This document shows positions 45,111 to 57,479 of a DNA stretch of 64,000 bases, piece by piece (the first letter of the stretch is position 1; every line of letters starts with the position of its first letter). The notes under the pieces were generated by a model. That model was not told the origin of the DNA. It searched no databases and was given only the letters and a program-made list of their open reading frames with translations. This DNA is from Sipunculus nudus (lineage: Eukaryota; Annelida; Sipuncula; Golfingiida; Sipunculidae). A program made the position numbers and the translations under genes. The DNA lies in contig CM049312.1 of assembly GCA_026874595.1 (NCBI GenBank), positions 26,777,956 to 26,841,955 on the forward strand. Direction: 5' to 3'.

Positions 45111-45935
45111 CTAACATATGGACTTTTTCTTTTAAACTGAAAAGAAAACATTAAAACAGCGGCTTGTGCTTTAAGCAGATTTCAGTAAAATACTGAGGCA
45201 TGGCAGAATGAATAGGATGAAAATGGACGATTTGTGTGAAATCAATTTCGAGTGACTGATAAATTTGGATAGCGAAGGCTTTATCAGAGATTGATGACTT
45301 TATTGCGTCAGTAAATTTAATCTCGGTGCAAGAGAGATAATTAGCGTATTAACTGTTGACGGTCCAAGGGAATGTTCCCATCGGAAATTTCCTACAAATC
45401 AGCCAGAACACGATATAATACGTCGTTCATTTAAAAGGGAAATGAGCTAATATCAGATAAAGCGAGCTGAAGGAATTTTAATCCCGTTTCTGGTCAGGGG
45501 GCAAAATGGACCTATGTAAATCAAATCACAGCGTCACTCTAACATTAGATAACAAACAGACGTGATTAAATCCACGCTGAAAATAACAAGATAGCTGGCT
45601 ATATATGTTTATATGCATGTATGTGTGATGGTGTGTGTCTGTGAGTGTATAATTTTTTACAATCAGAAACCTATTTTGTACATTACAGTCTAAGATAACC
45701 TGTAAATAACTGTAAAATAAACTGTTATTAACGTAAAATATGTAAATTAATAACCCCAGTTCATGCTTATATGTTTTGTTAAACTCCTTCTTTATTTTGT
45801 AGTATCATAGGTCTTGTCATATACCTATATCTATTCTTACAACTGCGCAAGATGTATACACAATCTAGTCATGTACAATTATGCACAATTATGCACGGAC
45901 GATTCTAGAAAGTCATATCAATTGGCCATTTGAAA
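45111..45935. other. AT-rich stretch, no feature supported
   Basis: No open frame or repeat recognised apart from a short degenerate (TATG)/(TG) patch near 45600-45650. Confidence 0.4.
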
Positions 45936-45937
<2 letters not shown>

Positions 45938-45979
<42 letters not shown>

Positions 45980-46165
45980 GTATGATTGGCTGTCGTACCA
46001 GTACAGATCGCAATTGTGAATTGTACTGGTATAATAAAAATTACCCAGTTTACTGGTAGAATTGCCAATCCCACTGGTATAAATAAAAATAAAGATTTTT
46101 TTCTGGCAATCGTGCCAGTATTCTGTCATAATGCATGTCTGACAAACATAGGAGATGGCAATCTT
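45938..46165 (+). repeat. Foldback repeat F1 with (AT)n head
   Basis: An (AT)n array (45938-45978) is followed by GTACCAGTACAGATCGCAA, GTACTGGTATAAT, GAATTGCCAATCCCACTGG and GTCATAATGCATGTCTGACA. The inverse arrangement stands at 48255-48480. The many GTACCAGTAC / CTGGTATAA blocks allow internal pairing. Family unknown. Confidence 0.6.
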
Positions 46166-46393
46166 AAATTTATTTCAGTCTCAATATTAATACAGTAGAA
46201 CGCCTGCTAACGGCCACGCCTCAATAACGGTCAATACGTCTATAACGGTCAGATTTTCTGGTCCCGAATTTTCGACCTTTATATTTCAGAATCATTTTGT
46301 TGTCAATTACGGTCACTCCTCTATTCCGTATTACGGCCAGGTCTCTCGGTCCCGCAGGCCGGGAAACGCCTCAATTACGGTCAGGCTGAGGGG

Positions 46394-46598
46394 CAGTGAC
46401 TCCGTGACATTGGCTCCACAAATCGAGCGGCCACTTTTAAACTGAATATCATAACACGTGTCCGCTCTCATATACTCTGTTAATGAGTGCCGCAATAAAG
46501 GTAACCACTAGACCATGACTGAGTTGTTTGACACGTAGCCAGCGTCGTACTACCCCACTTAGCCTCATTAGTATGCACATTAGTAAGGCATGTGTTCC
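46394..46598 (+). repeat. 205-bp direct repeat, left copy
   Basis: It starts CAGTGACTCCGTGACATTGG and ends AGGCATGTGTTCC. By eye it is identical along its whole length to 47041-47245. Both are inside the pogo-like element and flank a 442-bp segment copied from the 40.5-kb locus. Confidence 0.9.
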
Positions 46599-47040
46599 AT
46601 GTCCTGTAGAATATTAGCCTACATTTCTTTTTTTCTATATTATATGCATGCCTGCGGTTAAATCAATTTCACAAGCCATTCTGTTTCCCGTTTTAGAGTA
46701 CAAATATCTTTATGAAATGATTTAATCGCAAACTAGATGTCTATAAATAAACGAAAGCTTGATAATATATGTTAGAATAACAAAATCGACCAATTATTTT
46801 CCAAATCCAATATGAGTTTTCTGTATATCCAAACAACCTCTGAAGTTCTCCCAAAAGGTTCTTATAGGTTTAGGAAACCATCATTGACAAACAACTCTAA
46901 ACGACAGAAGGTGTAGGTAAACTAAAGGCAAAGCCCATGCACTTTTCCTGATAGATATATCGTGTTTGCTTACACAGAACCTACACTAAAATGGTGTTCT
47001 CAGCATCATAATACAACTTTAGCATATTCATATTCACTTA
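46599..47040 (+). repeat. 442-bp insertion (D2), copy of 40499-40941
   Basis: About 96% identical to the sequence 6 kb upstream, in the same orientation. At the left junction CC and at the right junction CA are shared between the insertion and the 205-bp repeat, i.e. microhomology. It has no transposon ends of its own. Confidence 0.88.
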
Positions 47041-47245
47041 CAGTGACTCCGTGACATTGGCTCCACAAATCGAGCGGCCACTTTTAAACTGAATATCATA
47101 ACACGTGTCCGCTCTCATATACTCTGTTAATGAGTGCCGCAATAAAGGTAACCACTAGACCATGACTGAGTTGTTTGACACGTAGCCAGCGTCGTACTAC
47201 CCCACTTAGCCTCATTAGTATGCACATTAGTAAGGCATGTGTTCC
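47041..47245 (+). repeat. 205-bp direct repeat, right copy
   Basis: The partner of 46394-46598. The pogo-like element continues normally after it (CCACTTGCGTGTATG...). Confidence 0.9.
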
Positions 47246-47748
47246 CACTTGCGTGTATGTTTGGGAATCAGTTGAACGAGCCTGATCTTAATCAGGGTGT
47301 TAGTTATTTAATTAACGAATGACAACCTTCGGGTCCCGATTATTTTGTCATAAAAAAAACGTTAGGCAGACTATCAAGATGAAATTGTGGACTCGAAAGT
47401 GTGTAACAAACAGTCTTCCATAACTGCTTTCTTTCACCAGATGTAAAAAGTGTATTCCGTGAATGTTCACATATTTCTGCTGATACTTCCGTGCTATTAG
47501 TATGCTTTGATGGATACAAAGAGCTTCTCATCATTTGGACAAATATTATGGATATATTTGTCTGTTTGTAATTTAATAACAAAAACTGTATTTGTATATA
47601 TTTTTGGCAACTGTTATAAATAGGGTTGACGTGATTGTAAATATTTTATTTTTTTCATTGATAACAGTAGACATACTAATACTCTGTATATACGTTTATT
47701 TTGTTGATTGTAATAAAGATTTGAACTTGGTTTCGTGTTACATTTTAC

Positions 47749-47763
47749 CACCCCCCCCCCCCC
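47749..47763. repeat. C homopolymer run
   Basis: About 15 C residues in the right half of the pogo-like element. Confidence 0.9.
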
Positions 47764-47959
47764 AATCCTGGACAAGTCCTGTATAACGGCCACTCCTGTA
47801 TTAAGGCCACTTTTCATCCAGTCCCGATGGTGACCGTAATACAGGCGTTCCACTGTACTTATATGGGAAATGAATGAGTTTATTTATTCTGATTACATTA
47901 AATAAAACCGACCTACGGAATGTTACATTTTGCATGGATTTTACATCTAGATGTAATAA

Positions 47960-48060
47960 CTAATACGGTTCAGCCTCCATCGGTCTGATGGCAGCGTTCG
48001 GTAGTCTTTGGAGCTGGGGGAAACGGAAGACCCGGAGAAAACCATCGTCCTTGTACGAAC
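47960..48060 (-). mobile_element. SINE S2 tail fragment
   Basis: On the minus strand ACAAGGACGATGG followed by TTTTCTCCGGGTC and TTCCG matches the body of the 60.5-kb S2 copy. The tRNA-like head is absent. It lies just outside the right end of the pogo-like element. Confidence 0.6.
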
Positions 48061-48254
48061 TTATCTTCTTCATGAACGTCATCAGAATAAGAAACTTATA
48101 AGCTAACAATAATAATGTCCACGTTGGGAATTTATTCAAGATATGATTGGACATGTTCACTTCAAAATGCTTTTTTCATTTTTCAGAATAAATAAACATT
48201 TAATTCCCATACTTCCGTTAATATTGGGATTTAGTTTAATTACAAGTTCAAACC

Positions 48255-48412
48255 TTACAGATTTGTTTGACATGCATTATGACGCATAACCCTTAAGTAC
48301 AACTGCCAATCGTACCAGTACAGTTGGCAATTTTGATTTGTACCGGTACAAATCACAACTGCGATCTGTACTGGTATAATTGCCAAACGAAAAGGGTTGC
48401 CATTTGTACCGT

Positions 48413-48480
<68 letters not shown>
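48255..48480 (-). repeat. Foldback repeat F2, inverted partner of F1, with (AT)n
   Basis: In reverse complement it matches F1: (AT)n, then GGCAATTATACCAGTACAG, GATCGCAGTTGTG, and GTCATAATGCATGTC. The AT array occupies 48415-48480 (about 33 repeats). F1 and F2 stand as mirror images around the pogo-like element. Confidence 0.6.
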
Positions 48481-48482
<2 letters not shown>

Positions 48483-48550
48483 GTATTTAAGGTAATAAGC
48501 CCTCTCAAAATTATCTTTTTCAAAATATTTTAACCCTAATAAGCGCCCCC

Positions 48551-48573
48551 AACACACACACACACACACACAT
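48551..48573. repeat. (CA)n microsatellite next to an ATAAGCGCCCCC motif
   Basis: The CA run follows ACCCTAATAAGCGCCCCCAA, which resembles the ATAAGCCCCC motif of units A and B. Confidence 0.8.
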
Positions 48574-48811
48574 GTGCCAACTTCCAAAGTGGGGTTACGA
48601 TCCTCTAATTTAGCACAGCGGCTTGTGTACACATGTTTGACTTCACAACACATATAGGACAATTCAGAAAAACCAACGATATTTAAGCGATGGTTGTGTG
48701 AAGTTTTCAAAAATAATAACTTATCCAAGTGATACCTATTTGCTGACGATTTTGTTTGTATTGTATGAGAGAATTGAATGAATGACTGCAGTTAAAGATT
48801 TCCTTTGCAGG

Positions 48812-49061
48812 TGAAGAGGAGAAAAAGGATGACTGTCTTGTAATCGAAGTGCCATGTGCGAGTCTCCGCGTATATCAGTGTGCAATCCAGCTGACAGCGT
48901 CCGCATTCACTGAACTCGTGAACATTTTACGCAGTAAATACGACACCATTCGAAAAAATCATCCTTGTTTAAATATGCATATAACGACCTACTGGATGGC
49001 ATTTAGCCAAGTAGGCAAGTTCCCAGCATCCCTTGCGCGAGCGCTATATATACACAAATAA
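48812..49061 (+). CDS. Candidate terminal coding exon
   Basis: AGATTTCCTTTGCAG makes a good 3' splice site. After it a frame stays open for about 82 codons to TAA, starting GEEEKKDDCLVIEVP and containing FTELVNILRSKYDTIRK and NMHITTYWMAFSQVGK. Codon use is mixed and GC is above the local level. The first 16 residues, acidic then hydrophobic, look protein-like. The family is not recognised. A GTAAGC donor-like site lies at about 49091, beyond the stop. It could also be a repeat-derived frame; no second copy is seen in the window. Confidence 0.3.
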
Positions 49062-49569
49062 ACCAAGGGCTCTTGGATCTTGAGTACATGGGTAAGCCCC
49101 GCACACTGTCAGCGGCATCGACATCTATATCACTGGATACATGTTGGATACATGTACAAGTGAATTGTCCAGCTATTTTCGGCAAAAAATACATTGAAAC
49201 ATATATTTTTCGGATTGGGAATTCAGTTTCAGTCTGTCAGTTCCCCGATTCGGTCAGCGATCGCGGAAAGTCACTTGCTCAACTGTCATAAGGCATTCAT
49301 ATGTTAATTCAGTTACAATCCCTATGTCAATGGGGCGAGGGCAAACCTTTTCTTTTTAATTATTTAACTATGTGCACATGTAAATCTGATGTATAAACGA
49401 TAAATTCAAACAAAAAAAAAAAGCAATGTAGTGTTCTTTATTGAGTGTCAGATATCCAATATACATAGGTTATTTCACATTATTTTACAAGAGGGTGTGA
49501 AAAAAAACCTTGTATTTTACATTAGCTTAATTAAAGTTAATTAACGATGGTGTAAAAATTGCCAACCCT

Positions 49570-49571
<2 letters not shown>

Positions 49572-49615
<44 letters not shown>
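49572..49615. repeat. (AT)n microsatellite with flanking (TACA)n
   Basis: About 22 AT repeats followed by TACATACATACATACA-type sequence to 49640. Confidence 0.95.
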
Positions 49616-49618
<3 letters not shown>

Positions 49619-50182
49619 CATATACATACATACATACAAAATCGTAGAATTCTTTTATTCCGTTGCATATGGCATAGATAACGCTGAGTGCTCTAAGACG
49701 CACACGTTTCGCATGGAGAGGAAGAGGGAGACACCCCTCATCTTCCGGTAGTGGTTTCTACGCAAAACGAACCTCTTCTCTGGGGCGCTGTTGGACGGCC
49801 GGGACAACTTGTCTCCACCGTCAAACTTTAAAATCTAAATTTGTTTAATTTAAAGAAACACCTTTTCACATTTCACATGCGCATGCTTACAAAGTATTAC
49901 CTATTCCGTAAAATACTTAAACATAAAAACGATCATGTTTATGTTTGAATGATTTCTTATTCGAAACACTTGAAAGGACTACATTGTCCTCTTAACTATA
50001 GGAGAGGCATTGCGGGGGTCAGATTTTGACGCCAACAATCCCATAACAGCAGAGTCGGACTCTTGCTAGTCTTTGCAGTGCCGGAAGAACCGATAAGAAA
50101 TTCATAATTTAGCGCTCCATTTCGTTATTAAACGTATGTAATTCCTTTTCCTTGTCTTTTGTTTGAAAACAAAAATGGCCCC

Positions 50183-50185
<3 letters not shown>

Positions 50186-50224
<39 letters not shown>
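50186..50224. repeat. (AT)n microsatellite
   Basis: About 19 repeats, next to GTTTGTTTGTT. Confidence 0.95.
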
Positions 50225-50228
<4 letters not shown>

Positions 50229-51129
50229 TGTTTGTTATATTTATGCGTCAAAATTGCATGACCTAATAGATGATCTGGTATAAAAGTCTAGGCTTCCCCA
50301 TTCCTTGTTACTCGTATTAATCTGAAATCACTTCCAGTTTGCCTCGTTTGTCGCCTGAACATAATTTCCGGTTACTTCCGCATATATACGTTCTAGGTAA
50401 TTAAGATTTCGCCTCCCTTTTGATTTGCGTGGATGATTTATTCTAATATATGAATCCAAAGAGCATGACATTAATTACAAATACAGAATATTTTACCTCG
50501 TTTTAGAGCGCAAGAGGAAATCATATTTGATAATCAATAATTTAGTAAATTTATTAAATAATTGACGGTGGTCTCATTTAACTTTGTCATGGAACTCTGT
50601 GATCCTGTCTCTGATATGCACGTTTTTGGTCTTGAACTGTAGGGAATGATGCCGATTGTGTCATAAGGGGATTTTTTTCCTTATTTTTCCAATAGCCTAA
50701 TGACATTTCACATTAAATGTCTGTCGGAAACCGCGAGTGTGTATGAAGGCAGAACGCGGTATGCTATTCTGAATAAAGGCCTCATGCAGGCACTTCCCCT
50801 CTGTTTCCTGAGACTCATAGAGTTAGACATTATAAGATGTCATTACAGTCCTTTTCAGGGCATAATCAAACCACATTTAATCCATCAATAAAAATGTGCT
50901 AAGTAGGATTGAATTAAAATTTTGTCTCATATGTTGCCTAGTACCGGTAGTGTACAAAATCATCTTTAGGCATGTTACTGCTATGGCCTATATGCAAACG
51001 TTCACCTCTTTTTGGTAAGTTTTTGTGTTATCTATTAATACTTAAAACAGTTTAGCCAGTCTCCATTATATCCTGTCGAGTGTGGGATAAAACTAAAATA
51101 GTCTTCATGTGCAAAAAAAATAAACGTGT

Positions 51130-51256
51130 AGGCTAACTGGGAAGGTCTTGTCCAACGGCCGTGTTTAACTTACAAACGAGTGCGCCTTTCAGGGGTTCCT
51201 CGGTGGTATGACCCATCTATAGGGGCGATTCCCCACCAAGGACCTGCAAGTGCAGC
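51130..51256 (+). mobile_element. SINE S1, 5'-truncated body
   Basis: AACTGGGAAGGTCTTG, CCAACGGCCGTGTTTAAC, GGGGTTCCTCGGTGGTATG and GGACCTGCAAGTGCAG match the tail of the other S1 copies in order. The tRNA-like head is missing. A pure 30-base A run lies about 90 bases downstream (51350-51379). Confidence 0.75.
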
Positions 51257-51346
51257 AGTCTCATTTATTCCCTAGTAATTTAGAATCGATAATAAGCTTA
51301 CTCTTAATCGTGGGTTATCTCAATTAGCTACACCAGGCGTCTTCTG

Positions 51347-51349
<3 letters not shown>

Positions 51350-51379
<30 letters not shown>
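51350..51379 (+). repeat. 30-base A run
   Basis: A pure A tract following ACACCAGGCGTCTTCTGCTT. It could be the tail of a retroposed sequence; the S1 SINE body lies about 90 bases upstream. Confidence 0.85.
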
Positions 51380-51382
<3 letters not shown>

Positions 51383-54300
51383 GTATGTCATTTATTCCTT
51401 GTAATTTAAAATATACTATAAGCTTTAACAAATTCTCAAGCTAAAATATCCCCCAGTTCCCTTTACAGCATTCGAAAACTTGAGACATTTTTATACTAAG
51501 ACGATACATTTAATTATTTGTGATAAATAATGAGTCAGAGGAATTACAGTTATTTATTTGGGTAAGCCGACCATGTCTACGTGACGGCTACTTGGAATCG
51601 AGCTTTTATATAGGTGCCCTTAATACAGGGTTAATCATGTCTTATAATCAAACGCAATGTCAGATACAATGTGTGGATCATAGAATGAACTAAAACGTTT
51701 TGAACTATCTCTGAATGGGTATTTAATGGCAGACAATGTCACTGTTTGGAATACTTTTTTCGTTTGGAACTTTATATTGGCAGTAAAAAAGTACATAAGC
51801 TTACCATCATCTCAAATTACGCTCGCCAGTCCATCAGTGTGCTTGTTTAGTGTGCCAGTACGAAGCCATTGAGTTCATTATCCTACATGTATTCCTCCGC
51901 CAGCGCATTAATTTGACATAACCTGCCAGACTGTCCGGCTCCAGATGTATTGCCTGGGGGAAGACTGGAAATAAACCTAGACCTAGAATATTCATTAATA
52001 TAAAAAAAGCATTGGACTTGTCGGAGACGATGGTCTACACACATTACAGGGATCGGACCAGTGAAACTTGAACATGTAACTAAATGGGGTTATAGCCGTA
52101 ACTGTTCTGGCATATGCCGTCTCGATTATTATTCTTTATTTACATAAGGCTTGGTGTTTTGTTGTTAACTTTATGCGGTAACAAGTAACTTCTAGTATTT
52201 TTTTTTAATTATAAAATTTCAATTAAAAGAAATATAGGAACAATAAATTAATTACTCCTACCCTGTATTAATATTCAACATCAATTTGGGAAATCTCAGC
52301 TACCTGGATATATGATTTAAAAGTCTCATCCGAGAAATTATTAACATATGTTAATTGTTGTCAAATATGAGGTACATATTCCGAGTAGAATCAGTAAATG
52401 AGGAAGAAAATACTAACTCTGATTTCCAAATCTAGTCGAAACATATAGTAAACATGTTTATCATGATTATTCGTACTTAGTATATAACAAATGAAACAAA
52501 ATATGAAAACATTATCAATGATTTGCATTTTTTTAAAAGGACTTATGCTGTCAGTATGTATAAAATTATTGGAAACTCATATTGTGTACATTTTATATTT
52601 TTATCTCATTTAAATTTAATTATCATAAAAGGTAGATGTTTAGTTTTTACGTGTGGGTGGTATTTGTATAATTATCATGATTATACATATAATAAGTAAT
52701 ATATAAATAAACGATAAAATGACATAGATTGTTAAAAACAAGTAGGCCTCATAATTGGTGGAATCCGTCGACTCACGAAAAAGGGGAAACTATGTATGTT
52801 GCTCTTCCGGACAGAACATTAGAACAGTAAAAAAACGATAAATTACTTCTGTATTGAGGAATGATAGAGTTACAAAGACATACGAGTTGATCATGAGACG
52901 TAAAGAAATAAATTAGATTTGGCTGAACCTCTTGAATTAACCAGCTGACATTTGACGTCATAGCCGATATATACCACCGACTAAGTTAGATTTTTACACG
53001 GGCACATATGTTATCAGCAATAAGTTACAGAAGTGCACTTTATGGGACATGGATCTTTTTACAATCACAATGAAATAAATTCTTCCCTCTTTTTATATGG
53101 CAATTGAATACCGAACGTCAGCTCCTGAAAGTAGGCCACGGCACAATACACTCAAATACAGATGTATTCTATAATCCTGCTGTTACATACTACTTTATAT
53201 TTTGGTCTAAGGGATTTAAAATAGTATGACCTTTTTAGGTAATCATACAGTAATTAAATAAATCTGTTGTGAATAGTGAACGTGCATTTATGAAAAAAAC
53301 AGTACAAAATAGTGTTACACTGTGACATTTAAGTGTTTTGAAAGAAAAGGAGATTTGTTAAGAAGATACATGGTAAATTGGGTTATAAATGATACAAATC
53401 ATAGCCGTCACGCACAACAAAAGGTCAGCGGGGTAAAATAGAGAAAGTGGAAGATAAAAAAGGTAAAAAATCTAAACAAAACTAGAATAAGTAAAGTGTA
53501 TGAATAAATGATTGTACAAATCGGTTGCTTCAAAGGCAAAAACATGGTAATATAATAATGTGAAAAAGTGTGTTATTTTGTGACGTTCAGTAAAATACAC
53601 AGCTTTACATTATGCCTGGATGCTGAAATATATGAAATGTAGATTAGATTTTGAGGTCCCCTTCCTCTGTGATACTGTTGAGTACTATCAAATGTAGTGT
53701 ATTTTTCCAGTGATATAGTGTGGCGTGGTACTGCTATAAAACATATCACACCTCAGTGACCTAATTATCAGTTTTAATAGAATAAAGCTTTTGAATAGGT
53801 ATATTGGTCATGCCTCCGTTCCAATTCTATTAAAAAATTATTTAAGTATTTTTTATTGCTCATATTCTACATTCTTTCTTGTATCTCCATTGCAATTCTA
53901 TAACAAATCTGATTTAAGATTTTTTTCTCTCAATTTTTTTTCCTAAGATTTGCGACTTTTTTTTATTATCAATACGATGTAATCATTAATACATCCACCA
54001 TATTCCCTTCTCTATTTAGTAAAAAAATATATATTCCCCCAGAGATTTTTATCAACGTAAAGACAAAATACAACTGGGTTTAACAGAGTAGAACTCACTG
54101 TCCATAGATAAAACAGATGAATGGATGTGATATCTAAAATGACCTCATTACTTGCGCCATTTTATGATTATTCAATGAAACACTTGTGTGAGGTATAGGT
54201 AGGAAATGCATTCTCAATAATTTCTTTAATAATCCGCCTTAAAAAGGATGTTTAGACATAAATTACATTATTTTTACTGATAGTATAGACAAAACATGAT

Positions 54301-57170
54301 CAAAAGTGCCCGTTTAATGAAAAAGAAATATATTAAAAAACAGGAATACCGTTAGTTTCCCTAGTAGATATAATACGATTAAAACTCCCGTTAAATCAAA
54401 ACGAAATATATTTAAACAGGAATAACGTTATCTTCACAAGTAGATAAATTACGATAAGACCTGCTGTTAAATCAAAACATCTAAACTGTTCAAAATGTGG
54501 ATATTGATAGGGCTGGGGCATATTGCATTGCGGTGTTTCCCTGACTTACAATAATGTAGCAAAGTACCATATAAGTCATTGTACCTCAGATATCAGAATG
54601 GAAAATGCATTTTGAAGCGTCGTATTGTATGGGTTGAGAAGCAACTGCTTTCACGTTGTGTTATAACAGATGGAACCTTTGTGGCATCAAAACATACAGT
54701 TGTTTGAAGTGAAAATTTGCTGAAGTAATCATCACCCACATTCTAGTGGCAGGAAACCTTTCAAAAAGCTCCAGCGGATGACAAAAACAGTCCGGATATT
54801 GGATTTACTACGCCTTCCGGGGCTCAGGTCCACCTGGCGTGTGTAATGTGATTTAATATACCAAACACGTGGGTACTTAGAAGCTTCTCCTATACACCAT
54901 TATATCAGCACGGAAATAAATCCTAATTTAGTAGTCTCCGTCTTCCCAATTTTCTCCGGAAAATCTGATTTATATTCCCCATGACGGCAAGCACGGGCCG
55001 GCTGTGAGGTTGAACACCACGTGGTTCTCTCGATATGTCTATGGCGGCACTGTCTCTTTATATATCTCTCTCTCCATCTCTCTCTCTCTTAAACATACAG
55101 ATAATTATGGAAAACTGATTTGCGCGCGCTGTCACCGACCACTTTTAACAACCGTATTTTTTAATTTATAAAAACGTCTCGTCGTCGAACTGAAGACGGA
55201 CAACATCAAACATAATACATATTTAAAAAAAAAATCATGGCCTATGAATGCCAGGTCTAAATGTCTACTTTTCATCTATTGAATACCAGATGGATTGGTG
55301 ATGGAGCTTAACATTTTGCTCTCACGATTAGTACAGTTTTCCCTCATCATCTGAAACATATCCGCTAAATTATATTTTAGACGAGTTTGCCTGCATCTTA
55401 TCAAATATGTTAACAGCCCTTTAGGAAGAGATTTTTAAGAAAGCCCTGGATATATAATTCAGAATCGGAGACTTTGTTTTTTAAGCCATTTGTTTGTGTA
55501 GTTGAGATATGACATTTGGTTTATATTCTTCAAAATAAAAACAATAAATTCCTGTGAATGCTGAACCTGAAGTGACAGACAATATATCCATTTGATGAAT
55601 GTGCAGAAATATTATTTTCTATCTAGGGCTGGCTTCGGTATTTCTCGGTTAGTTTTATGTTGTCCTCCATCCAGGAACTAAATAAAAGACCTACATTCAA
55701 CGACCTAATTAGTAAAACATGTGTCTGACATTTTCTTTGCATTAATCATAAAATTTGTATATATTTATTCCAAGAATTTATGTGTTTTGGTAAAGTAAAA
55801 TTGTAGGAAATTTATACTTCTACGAAAAAAATGACTAAAAAGTATTGTGACTAACTTTTAGGTAATTAGTAATATTTCTTTCACTCTTTTTGAGTACCTT
55901 CAGCTTCAAGATGATACAAGGCCTTTCTGTGTATACTTATTCGTTATGGTAAGGTACACTTTCCTGATCTTATAAAAATTAATAAATTTAAGTAAATAAT
56001 TTTAAAAATGTAAGTTTTAGTTATATTTCATTAGCGTTAACATTCGTCTGCACAATTTCTACATAGGGGTCTTCAAGGGGACGTTATTTTTTAATGTGCC
56101 GGAGATAACTAAGGTAAAAGGAATCATGCTTCCAAAATCAATGCTTAATAAGTTGATTGTCATAACTGATATTTTCTTAATTATCACAGCATATGTTTCT
56201 TTGTTTTGATTTTTAAAAGTTCCTAAAACATTAAAATTCTAGTCTGATTCTTGTCAGAATCTAAGTATATGTCTGTGTGCGTGTGTGTGTGTGGATCTGC
56301 ATTCATCTTTCCCCCTCCACCCTTTCGGTTAATCCTCTCTACGCCACAGCATTCACGGCCACAGCCGTTCACAGCTATCTACCGAGACTGAGAATATAAT
56401 CGAACCTATTCATGTCGACATGGGCAGCTGGCTTTGTCATAAAACATTTTTCACAAAAAGTTCAAACATGCCCTCTTTAACAATCATGCTTAAGAAAAAA
56501 CTTTGGTTAAAGTCGATAATACAAATGCATGAATCATTCAAAGTATGATATACAAATTTAGGTCTATACTCTACCCCCCCCCCCCCCCACACACACACTT
56601 TACACGGAAACAGAGTGATCTGTACCTTCATGGTAAGGCTATACCTGGACCTTTATATGTTCTTTAAGGGTAATTATTGACACCGAGTGTCAAACCCGAT
56701 CCATAGCCTCGTTTTTTATACTTTTTTATTAACCCCGAAGAGAAAGCTACATTGTTTGACACATTTGACACTCTCTACATTGTGACAAGTCCCATGTTTT
56801 TATGGGAAGTGGTTTCTACCTTTGATATATCAGAGGCTGGCTCTGTTCCAGCGTGAAAGGATACGGAGATACACATGACGTTTTTTATATTTTATTCTGT
56901 AAATCATGAATACTGTCATTATAGATCAATCCGCCATGATATTACATATCGTTTGAGTTTCCACTGCTATTTGGTCTATAACCCTTCCATTTTTATTTAT
57001 TTTTTTAACATTGTATAACACGTTCAATCTCTCAATGGGGCAGGGTCGCCCCTGCTACGTTTTGTTTTCTGTATCAGGATAAATTTTAAATCAGTTTGGA
57101 ATGGCATAAGTATAATCTTCTTCCACGAATGACCCTTAATCACAACAAAAGAGTCTTGTACCTGCACGCT
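51380..57170. other. Long AT-rich stretch without supported genes
   Basis: Only a 62-codon frame (52773-52961) and a 64-codon frame (56437-56631) reach 60 codons, and neither has recognisable content. Small repeats: TC-rich tract 55065-55089, TG tract 56277-56293, C run 56574-56588. Near 54330-54480 two loosely repeated blocks (ACAGGAATA.CGTTA with AAGTAGATA and ACTCCCGTTAAATCAAAAC) form a weak direct repeat of about 90 bp. It reads like intergenic or intronic DNA. Confidence 0.5.
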
Positions 57171-57204
57171 GAAGGCATTATGCGGGTTGCAGTAGCAGAT
57201 CGGT

Positions 57205-57465
57205 AAAATCCTCAGATATGGCCCGGTTTTTTGTCAAAAGCCGCTGGATCGAGCTGCATCTGTAGATCGTACCTATGGAAACCAGAGCCCATGAGCGATT
57301 TGCCGTGCGCGTCAACTGCGCGTCCATTGTGCCGCCTGTCTCATACCGTATTCCGCATATCGCGGGCCGGCAAACGCAGCTTTCATCACATGCAAAGTGA
57401 TGACGCTTCACACTGCACTGACTCTCTATGTATTTCAAACCTCCAAAGGCTTTCTTTTGAAAGGT
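57205..57465. other. GC-rich island open on both strands, possible exon
   Basis: GC is about 50% against roughly a third around it. The plus strand is open from 57207 to GAAAG followed by GTAATT (donor-like) at 57465. The minus strand is open for 99 codons (57178-57477), including CDESCVCRPAICGIRYETGG, with a stop shortly before a CAG-GTACAAG donor-like site. Acceptor sequences on either strand are weak. No family is recognised. It may equally be a conserved noncoding element. Confidence 0.3.
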
Positions 57466-57479
57466 AATTACCCACACAC

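Larger units (their letters stand above)
46193..47855. mobile_element. pogo/Tigger-like DNA transposon, nonautonomous and interrupted
   Basis: The ends CAGTAGAACGCCTGCTAACGG and the inverse of CGTAATACAGGCGTTCCACTG match closely, with TA on both sides (46191-46192 and 47856-47857), as in the pogo branch of Tc1/mariner. Subterminal ACGGTCA / TGACCGT motifs recur (46220-46390 and 47780-47835). The right half contains a minus-strand 80-codon frame (47340-47582) with no recognisable transposase motif. The element carries the 205-bp direct repeats and the 442-bp insertion described separately. It is dead or nonautonomous. Confidence 0.75.

Noticed and set aside
48255-48728. 157-codon minus-strand frame
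   Set aside because: It reads through the (AT)n and (CA)n tracts, giving Tyr-Ile and Cys-Val runs. This is a low-complexity artefact, as are the frames at 35870-36131, 41976-42173 and 42606-42815.
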